Shown piece after piece: positions 43,775-51,244 of a stretch of 51,244 nt of DNA (its first letter is position 1; each line of letters opens with the position of its first letter). The translations under genes were made by a program, and so were the position numbers. Below the pieces are notes generated by a model. That model was not told the origin of the DNA. It saw nothing but the letters and a program-made list of their open reading frames with translations, and did not search any database. Source of the DNA: Amoeboaphelidium protococcarum (lineage: Eukaryota; Aphelidiomycota; Aphelidea); assembly GCA_023515745.1 (NCBI GenBank), contig JALECJ010000012.1, forward strand, positions 1 to 51,244. Reading direction: 5' to 3'.

Positions 43775-43847
43775 CTGTTACTATATTACGGCGGCAGCCG
43801 TTGGATGCCAAGGCGGAAAGGCGGAAAAGAGCGAGCGCGCGAGCGGA
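43775..43847. repeat. 73-nt GC-rich direct repeat, copy 1
   Basis: Runs from CTGTTACTATATTACGGCGG to the end of GAGCGCGCGAGCGGA and is identical, base for base, to 51172-51244 at the end of the window. It is followed here by ATAACGAGCGGAATGAATTTTG. It is strikingly GC-rich against AT-rich surroundings. Perfect identity over the overlap implies recent duplication, a mobile-element terminus or a subtelomeric repeat. Confidence 0.95.
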
Positions 43848-43934
43848 ATAACGAGCGGAATGAATTTTGTCAAACACGCGGAAGCGTGTAACTAGTCGGA
43901 CACTTGGAGAATGTGCAATATTTTTCTAGTTTAT

Positions 43935-44513
43935 TCAACGACAGTGTTCACATTTACATTTCAACTTGTTGCCTAAAAAGTATTGTTTACTATAACTAAT
44001 AGTAAGCTCTTCTCCGACAGCAATATTACGGGTAGCCTTAAATCTGAACTCTTTTCCCGGCATTGACGAGCATATCAGATTAGGACGGCAACTATGATTG
44101 AGAAAATACGTTGGTCCGTCAAATACATCATTGACACCCACCATATTCACATAAAAATTGCGTTGATTCTTCTTGGCAACTTCTGAAGTTTTGTCTGCAG
44201 CCATCGCATTCCTAAAACCAATCAGGCCTTTCAGTACTGTGCCAGCTCTTATAGTTTATTCAGCATATACTCCCAACTCATTCTCTAATGCAGTTCCAAG
44301 CCTAAATTAATTCCCGTCGTGAAATGCATTATAGAAGTACTTCATGCAGTTCTTAAACCGTGGCAACGACTTTGCAAGGTGATTCTTTTTATAAAAACTG
44401 TTACACAACTTTTTAAACTATTCCATAGTCATAGTTTAATTCTAAATATCAAAAGCTTTTATCATTGACAGATAAGATTTATAACATGATGACTAAACTT
44501 TATTCCTCTTCAT
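43935..44513 (-). CDS. Small SET-domain protein (KMT5/Suv4-20-like methyltransferase)
   Basis: 192 aa from ATG 44511-44513 to TGA 43935-43937. SET features: ELGVYAEQTIRAGTVLKGLIG (N-SET), YFLNHSCRPN (SAM-binding NHxCxPN), RNIAVGEELTISY and the post-SET-like YFLGNKLKCKCEHCR. The GEELTxxY...YFxxNxxCxCxxC ending is closest to Suv4-20/KMT5 (H4K20) enzymes. The N-terminal ~75 residues are helical and basic. The protein is short for this family, and coding-like sequence continues in frame upstream of the ATG without another ATG (up to about 44670), so a 5' exon is possible. The substrate is inferred from similarity only. The 73-nt repeat and GC-rich DNA lie just beyond its 3' end. Confidence 0.78.
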
Positions 44514-45673
44514 TTTGAAAGTTTTATCGTTAAGGGTCAAGAGACAATCAGGCGACTGATGCGCTTTGGAATGTACTCTACTGAACTGCAAACATTTGAC
44601 GTGGAAAATTATTGTCACTTTTCTATTAAATACTATGAAATTTTATTATAGTAATATTGATGTATTATGAACTCAGAATCTTACGCGGTATTTTGGTTTA
44701 AAATAATTATAAATGGATTATCATCTTTAAAACTTACCCTGCCATGCCTTACCATGTTAACGGAGTGAGGGTACGTGCGACGCTTGAGAGATAGTGATAT
44801 ATTTGCATGCTTCCCTTTAGCGCAAAATAAGGCTGGTAACCTTAACAAATGAGATTCACATGCTGGCAGATTAAATGATTTTTTGATGGTAAATCAATGT
44901 CAATATTGCCTCAATATCCGTTTTACACAGCTTAAGCCTAAAAAGAGCTGAATTTATTGATGTCACAATTACTGAATACATCCATTTGGATATCAATATA
45001 ATACCTGTGATAAAAAAAGACATTACATACTGTACAATTAAAACAATTTGTTACGAAATAAATTTAAATAGTTTGTTAAATTAGCATCTCGTATCGTATC
45101 TAAAATTTTCAGTTAATTACAGCTCTTATAAAAACCATCTTCACATATGATTAATTTGCGTGAGAGCGGAATACTTGAGTGAGAGCGGAACAGTGAGAGC
45201 GGAACAGTGAGAGCGGAATACTTGAGTGAGAGCGGAACAGTGAGAGCGGAATACTTGAGTGAGAGCGGAACAGTGATTCGGGGCAAAGCGAGGTGAAACG
45301 AAACAACAATTTGGAACAGTGGGAGTTACCCCTAATTGATCATCTCTGTTTCAACCGTCCCACTCTATTGGATATTCAAAATCTCGATTAGGCAATTGTT
45401 AAATTTATTGGGCAATTTTTCGAATCATATATAACAGACAGTCTGTAACAGGAAATTTTCATGCAATTTTTAAGCGATAATCTGTAACAGGAAATTCTTG
45501 AATCTATTATTATCGCCCCTCCTCACTATTGAACTTCTTTCATTTACCGTGTTAATTAAGTATCTATAATTATCGTGTTATACCTGACTCTTGTCATACT
45601 ATCAACATTATCAACAACTATAGCCTGCTCTGCTGTAAGTAACTAACTTTGTCCTATATCAATATCAATCTAA
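44514..45673. other. AT-rich intergenic region with short repeats
   Basis: About 1.16 kb between the SET gene and the large helicase. It holds the AGCGGAA tandem array (45160-45272) and two copies of TCTGTAACAGGAAATT (45442-45457 and 45481-45496). The rest is strongly AT-rich and shows no ORF. The promoter of the helicase must lie here. Confidence 0.5.
45160..45272. repeat. Tandem array of two related units (A 19 nt, B 14 nt) in the order A-B-B-A-B-A-B
   Basis: Unit A is GTGAGAGCGGAATACTTGA and unit B is GTGAGAGCGGAACA; seven units follow each other without a gap. The shared core GAGCGGAAT also ends the 73-nt repeat copy 1 (GCGAGCGGAATAACGAGCGGAA), which links the two repeat types. Unit length and lack of unique spacers rule out a CRISPR array. 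Confidence 0.9.
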
Positions 45674-48600
45674 ATGTCTAACGCCGCTCCTACTGATTTC
45701 TGCTCTATCTGCGATAAGCCTGTCGCGCAAATGTCCAAGCACTTTGCTTAGTATCATAAGCCTTCTGCTGATGTTATGTTTAAAGGGCTGCGTATCATTG
45801 TTGATAGAGCTGCTGATGGTAACTTCCACTGTCCTTATCCTCAATGCACGTCTAGTCTAAAGGACACGTACAAGTTTAAACGCCATGTTAGTGAGTGTAC
45901 CTCCGATAACCATCCTGCTCCTGCTCCTGCTCCTGGTTCTGCTCCTGGTTCTGGTTCTGGTTCTGCCTCTGCTAACGGTGCTGCCTCTGCTTCCGCTGAT
46001 GGTGCTGCTACTGGTGCTGCTGATGTTGTTGCTGATGGTGCTGCTGATGTTGTTGCTGATGGTGCTGCTGATGGTGTTGCTACTGGTTCTGTTCATGCTC
46101 CCAATGCTGCTATCTCGTTGGCACTCAACTCTAACCTGCACAATCTCTCTGGTGTGTATTTCAATGCATCCCTCGGCTCCTTTATCTGTCTGCATCACGG
46201 GTATGCTGTCAAACGTGCTTCCGTTGTCAATCATATGAGAACATACCATGGTGTCACTGTTACTTTGGAGGATCTGATGGGCTTCTTCCAGGTGAATGAT
46301 TCTGACTTTACTGACACATTTGGTTTTGGGCCGAATGATCAACCTGTTGCTCCATACCTTGGATTGCAGATAATGAACAAGGTGTACTGCTCGGAGTGTG
46401 GCCTGATTGTTTGTGGAGACTCTGCTAGAAAGGACCATCAATAGCATCAAACGTCTCAAGTCCACGTTTAATCTGTGTATACCACTCCTTAGAACGTGTC
46501 GTATTTTCGTGTCACTGTTGATGATCCTGAAGCTGCTGCAGCTGATTCTGACTGCGCTATCAGTCGTTTTATTGCTGATTTGCTGCCTGGTCCTGGTTCT
46601 GGTTTGGCTGGTCCACTGCCCGCTACCTCTGCGGATGAGCCTGAGATGGTGTCCTTCGAGTCGAAGATGAGCCTGGCGCACTTTACTGCCAAGAATGCCG
46701 AATATCTCAAGGCTATCGATGTCACCATTTAAACTTTGGAGTCTGCTAGAAATGCTCATCTGACTCTTCTTATTGCTTATATGCAGACTACAATGGCTGA
46801 TATCCCTGCAATGAACTATCGCCTGAGACAAAGAGTAATGCCAGCTGATAGCGTTGTTGGCCTGAAATAACTGGCTGATGCGTCAACTCTGAAACGCTAT
46901 AGTGATCAATTCCTTAGTTTTTTACACTTTGTATTGGCTGATTCTTCTGCCACAGCTGGTGATTAGTAAATGGTGATCAATGAGAATACAATCAATGATG
47001 TGGTCCAGAAGGTGGTCTTATAGAAGCTTGATCTGGTGACGTCTTCTCGTGATGAGTCTTTGGTCTATCGTTATCTTGGGTATCTGTATCATAGTGGCTG
47101 CCGTCGGGTTGAATAAATTAGACATTCTGTTGCATTTCTTCTATACTGCTTAAGAATGGTCTCTGCGTCGATGATCTACAATGGTGTCGCATTGGATTCT
47201 GATTCATTTCTAGATATGTTTAGTTGTAACTCTGGTAATATTAATGAATTGCTTGTTGCTCAGAAGATTCTTGTTTAACTGGCTTCATAATGCCTGAAGG
47301 TTGCTCATATATACTTGCATCCATCAGAACCTGACACGTATGTCGTATCAGGCGAAAAGTTCTCCATCCCTGCATTCCGCACTGCTATTACTACGGCGCT
47401 GGATAGCTGTAAACAACTCTGTGTACAGTTGTGCCTACCTCGCCTCTCTGCTGCTGATATGATCATTGATAATGTGCAAAACCAGTCTCCTGGATATGGC
47501 ATTGGCTCATAATATCTGGCAGAACACCCGGAAGCAATTTAGACTGCTCTGCATCAATTTATTGAAAAGCATAGCTTGCTACATCTAGACAAGCGGGCTG
47601 TGCTGAGAGTATATAGACGCTTCTCGACTCCTCTTTTGGAGCTTCTCCTGTGGCTACTACATGTCCTTAGTGGCTAGCCTGGTCGCGCATCTGAGATGGT
47701 GGAGTACACACTGGTAAACCTGCCTACCCTTCCTCGCACTGTGATGCAGGTGATGAGTACAATTGCGTGTGTCCCTTGGTACAACAAGACAGACTCTCTG
47801 TCTGGTTAGTCCAAATCCCTGGTTCGGTTCTCTTGCCCTGCGCTGGATCTATTGCTAGTTCCATACATTTATGTAGCAAGGAACATTGAACTCATGCTCT
47901 CTGCAGATGCCACTCTTAAGTCCTAACTGCAGTCCTATCTTTGCTGCGGTGCTGAAGGCCGACTCTCTGCAGATTGCTACCGTGAACTAATGAAGCGGTG
48001 TTTCAACAAGCTGATGGATATTGAGTTGGGTGTCAGTGATTACCGCCAACTGACGGCGTGTATAGTGAGGCAGTCTTTGATGCATGCCGATGATTCCTAC
48101 GTCGCCCCCTATGATGCGCAGCGTGGTCACTCTACGACGGTGGCAGAATTACATTATGGAATCACTAATGTAGATGTCGCTAGTATTGGCAACTCTGCAC
48201 TGCAGTCTTTCTTTGTTGCTTCGAGACGCTGGTAGGTACTTCTTGGAGCTGCCACTGCTACAAATATCTTTCTGCATTCTGTGGTGTCTTCCACCTCATC
48301 TCCGGTCACTGACATCACTCCACCTACTTCTGCCGGTGCTCTTACTTCTACTGGTGCTCCTACTTCTGCTGGTGCTTCTGCTTAAGTTGTACTGCTATTG
48401 CCTGCTTAGTAGATGGCAGTGCCTCTTCTGTCTTCCTTCTTTTAGATGGATGCTCATTTAGCCCTGGCGTTGCGATAGCGTCTGCGTGTGGTTGGTATGT
48501 CTGGTTGGAAAAGTTAAAGCTAAGGAATCGCCGCTGCTGCTATTATCCGCTGCGAGTAAGATCTGATTGTGAATCTGGCAACTGGTGCTGGTAAGACTGC

Positions 48601-50554
48601 TGCTGTTTTGGTTCCAGTTGGTTTAGAGCCATCATCTATATCAATATTTGTGGTCCCTTTCCGTGCTTTGCTGATTAATCTGCAGCTGATTCTTGGTCGC
48701 TTCTAGGTGCCTGTGCAAGTCTACCCTGCTTGGACCTCTTCACCTGGGCTGAAGCTATTATCATCTGAACACTGCATGGATCAGCAGTGCTTGCAATTAA
48801 TCAAATCCTTTGCATAGATGGGGCTATTGAAGAGGATAGTAATTGATGAGGCCTAGGAGTTGCTTTTGGCCGCTGCGTACCGGCCAGTGATGGATCGCCT
48901 TCTGACTCTGCGCTCTAAGTATTGTCAACTGGTTCTGCTTACTGGCACGCTCAACACGTAGATGATGAAGGTATTGGATTGGTCTTTTAGAACGTCTTTC
49001 CAGCTGATACGATCAGAGCCTGCTCTTAATCTGAACGTTGCCATTTCTTTGCAACGCTGTCTGGATGCTGCTGAGATGAACTCAAAATTGACTCTGGCGG
49101 TATAGGCTTCTCCTGGTAAATTGGTTATATTTTGCTAATATATTTCAGAGTAGGCCGACATAGAGGCAGTTGTAGGTAAGGCTGTTGCACCTGGTCGCTC
49201 TGTGTCCGTCTTTAATGGAAAGCTGACCACAGATGAGAAGATGGAGCTCGTTGGTGAGTTTGAAGACTCGAGTGATTCTATTATGATAGCTACTTCGGCG
49301 TTTGGTGCTGGTGTGGATGTGTCTGGCCTGAATTCGGTTATTCATTTTGGTCCTCCTGCGACTGTATTCGACTATATACAGTAGGTAGGCAGAGCTGGTA
49401 GAAGTCATGAGTTGGGTATTGGTAAAGCTCTCCTACTCTTTTCAACTCAGCATATCAAAGCTGTCGGATCCGGTGATGACTCTTTTGGTGGTTCTGCTAA
49501 AATGAAGCAGATTCTGCTGGACAATGGCTGCATACTGCCTATCCTGTGCTCTGCGCTGGATGCTCCCTAAGTCTGCTGCGCTATTGTGAGCTCTGGCGAT
49601 GCCCTTTGTAGCTGGTGCGAAAGGCAGTCGTCAAATCCTTCTAGTGTTGTTTTGTCTTCTAGTAAGATAGAGCGTTCAGTGGCTGCCTACGCTGTAAATG
49701 GTTTACAACAGTCTGGCCGCGACACTGCCGTCGAATGCGGAGGTAGCACATTTGCATCATCATCGTCATCTTCGTAATCATCTCTGCCTGCCAACATTGG
49801 TCCAAATCCTGTGGCGCCTCCTCCTACCTCTTTGGGCAATAATTCAACGTATAGATTGAGTAATACTACTTCTGCACAGTCTTCTGCTACTGCTTATCCA
49901 CCCAGATAGCTTTAATCATCATCATCATCATAATCTCAAGCTACTACCACTATCCCTCAGTTCTCTTTTGGTAAAGATGCTCGCGTGGCCAAGCGATCTC
50001 GTACTGAATTGCCTCATCCTGTTGAAGTGGTGTCTGTTCAGCGCTTTAATCCGTAAATCCAGCGGAGTGGAACAATTGCTCATACTGTTTAGTCTGATAG
50101 AGCTGCTGCGGCTGCGGAAGTGAGAATGTTTCTATCAATCTATGGTAAGGTATGGTGTGTGGAGTGCTTCACAAAGGGGGAGCCATTTGCTCACAAGTAC
50201 TGTGGCTAGAGTCGTCCATGCTATTGTTGCTAGAGTGATCACTTAACTAAAGTCTGTCCATATAGATCGACATACAGAGCCTCAGGTGGGTGCTGTTATG
50301 GATGCTTGCTTCCTCCTCTTGTACATAGTGGATACAAACAGGGTTTTGGTCCGGCTTGTGAATTGCAATAGATGACGGTGAAGAGTATTTCTTTCTATCT
50401 ATGGCATTAATAATAGACTTTGGTGTGTCAAATTGCTGATGTATCAACGTTTAACGAATTTGTACAAAAGATGTTTGATCTAATTGGTGTTCGATATCAG
50501 GTGATGATAGTTATCAAAGAGATTGCTAGACGCTGCTATAACCAAGATTTGTGA
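45674..50554 (+). CDS. Very large RecQ-like helicase with N-terminal C2H2-type fingers (fungal telomere-linked-helicase-like)
   Basis: One uninterrupted exon of 1626 aa. The N-terminus has several C2H2-like fingers (FCSICDKPVAQMSKHFAQYH; CPYPQC...H; CSECGLIVCGDSARKDHQQH) separated by an Ala/Gly/Pro repeat tract (about 78-140). A long helical middle region follows. The helicase core has Walker A LATGAGKTA (about 970), IVIDEAQELLL (about 1057), LLTGTLN, LVIFCQYI, ATSAFGAGVDV and YIQQVGRAGRS (about 1238). A Ser-rich linker and Cys-rich zinc knuckles end it (VWCVECFTKG, CGQSRPCYCCQSDH, CCYGC). DEAQ replaces the usual DEAH. Fungal RecQ-like proteins of this layout sit next to telomeres or in mobile elements; that context here is inference. 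A decayed relative lies at 37.0-38.7 kb. Confidence 0.82.
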
Positions 50555-50934
50555 ATATCCATTTATGTACAGTTTATGAAATTTAGTCCATGTTTTATCA
50601 TTAGTGTATTTTGTTTTCCTTTCAGCTAAAATGAATGATTTGAAAATTGATTAAAATGTGATGAATATATGATTGTACATTACCATGGGTTGAAACAAGA
50701 CAGTATCGCGAGATCAGCGACCGGGAGGACGCGCTAATAATTTCATGATGACGCTGTGCGATTATGACTGCCAGCTATTAAGGACGCGTAATAGCAAATG
50801 TTGAAACGGTAATTGCAAACCACTAGGATTGTTATTGGAACGTGAAAGGGCATACGCGTCTCTATTACGTGAAATTATGCAGAAACATACTAGGAACTGA
50901 AAAAGAAATTGTCGTATAAAACAGACAAGATATT
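50555..50934. other. Intergenic region downstream of the helicase
   Basis: 380 nt, AT-rich except for GACCGGGAGGACGCGC near 50720-50735 and several ACGCG motifs (ACGCGTAATAG, ATACGCGTCT). No gene is supported. Confidence 0.35.
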
Positions 50935-51244
50935 ATGGTCTATATTCCACTTCGTAATGATCTTCATCAGAATAATTTGCTCGCAGGTATTGATATGAGC
51001 GGGCGTCCTAGTAGTAAGATGATTTAATATCTTGGACATTGGAGTAGCGAAGAAGAATTGAGTCGTCTTAAATATCCAAAGACTAGTCTATACAGCTGGA
51101 TAATGAAGCACGAGACCAAGATGTTGAAGATGTTTCATGCATAGAAACATCCTGTAGATATTGCATGGACTCTGTTACTATATTACGGCGGCAGCCGTTG
51201 GATGCCAAGGCGGAAAGGCGGAAAAGAGCGAGCGCGCGAGCGGA
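50935..51244 (+). CDS. Unidentified ORF cut by the window end, running into the 73-nt repeat
   Basis: ATG at 50935 and no stop before the edge (103 codons seen). Composition is protein-like (MVYIPLRNDLHQ, LGHWSSEEELSRLKYPKTSL) with TAA and TAG as Gln. The last 24 codons lie inside the GC-rich direct repeat and read YYGGSRWMPRRKGGKERARE, very basic. In copy 1 of the repeat no equivalent ORF enters from the left. Either the repeat inserted into a gene here or the repeat belongs to the coding end of an element. No family is recognised. Confidence 0.4.
51172..51244. repeat. 73-nt GC-rich direct repeat, copy 2 (cut by the window end)
   Basis: Identical to 43775-43847 over its whole visible length. 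The true length is unknown because the sequence ends within it. The distance between copies is 7397 nt, and the interval contains the SET-domain gene, the tandem array and the large helicase. Confidence 0.95.

Noticed and set aside
45160-45272. CRISPR-like array
   Set aside because: Units are contiguous and of two lengths without unique spacers, and the genome is eukaryotic.
45857-46831. 324-aa minus-strand ORF opposite the large helicase
   Set aside because: Antisense to the zinc-finger and Ala/Gly tract of the intact gene; composition (Ser/Arg/Thr) mirrors the repeats.
1-51244. Bacterial or organellar origin
   Set aside because: Spliceosomal introns, an intron-containing tRNA and eukaryote-specific genes (TAF10, ATG5, PEX1, dynactin, USE1) show a nuclear genome.

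Overview
This is a eukaryotic nuclear window that uses a variant genetic code. In every convincing gene TAA and TAG read as glutamine, and TGA is the only stop. The clearest anchors are an in-frame TAG at the invariant Gln of the Mre11 HQNR motif (1164-1166), a TAG at the Gln of the TAF10 histone fold (22904-22906), a TAG in cyclophilin (22034-22036), and a partial ATG5 duplicate in which the final TAA codon is replaced by CAA. Spliceosomal GT-AG introns are few and short, mostly about 50-80 nt. Chitin synthase, peroxisomal PEX1, a Fanzor-like nuclease and a fungal-type RecQ helicase point to the Holomycota. A chitin-making relative of Fungi with UAR=Gln fits an aphelid (Amoeboaphelidium-like) best. 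That is inference; no ribosomal marker is present.

Layout from left to right. 0-9 kb: the end of an MBOAT/Gup1-like acyltransferase, MRE11, WDR83 on the opposite strand, then two tandem paralogous Ser/Thr-rich single-pass surface proteins. 9-18 kb: dynactin p150Glued (CAP-Gly plus coiled coils), a multidomain glycosyltransferase converging on it, an SGNH hydrolase, an unassigned membrane protein and the mitochondrial BolA protein BOLA3. 18-24 kb: a PH-CLU-TPR protein, cyclophilin, TAF10, and ATG5, whose start overlaps the TAF10 stop. 24-29 kb: small ORFs, a coiled-coil membrane protein, a decayed ATG5 fragment, an intron-containing tRNA-Ile(UAU), about 0.9 kb of GC-richer non-coding DNA, and a Fanzor (eukaryotic TnpB) gene. 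29-36.8 kb: a TRA2-like splicing factor, chitin synthase, the ER SNARE USE1 and MIC60. 37-42.3 kb: a decayed RecQ-like helicase and PEX1. 42.5-51.2 kb: an unassigned secreted protein, a small SET-domain protein, short tandem repeats, a very large intact RecQ-like helicase with zinc fingers, and a 73-nt GC-rich segment present twice with no mismatch, at 43.8 kb and at the very end of the window.

The conserved genes are unrelated housekeeping functions (DNA repair, transcription, splicing, autophagy, organelle biogenesis, cell wall, cytoskeleton) packed at high density, with tail-to-tail gaps as small as 50 nt. They do not form one pathway. The accessory parts are the surface-protein pair, the Fanzor locus with its non-coding downstream flank, and the two RecQ-helicase copies with their repeats. 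The Fanzor locus and the repeat-flanked helicase are the most promising candidates for mobile or little-described systems.
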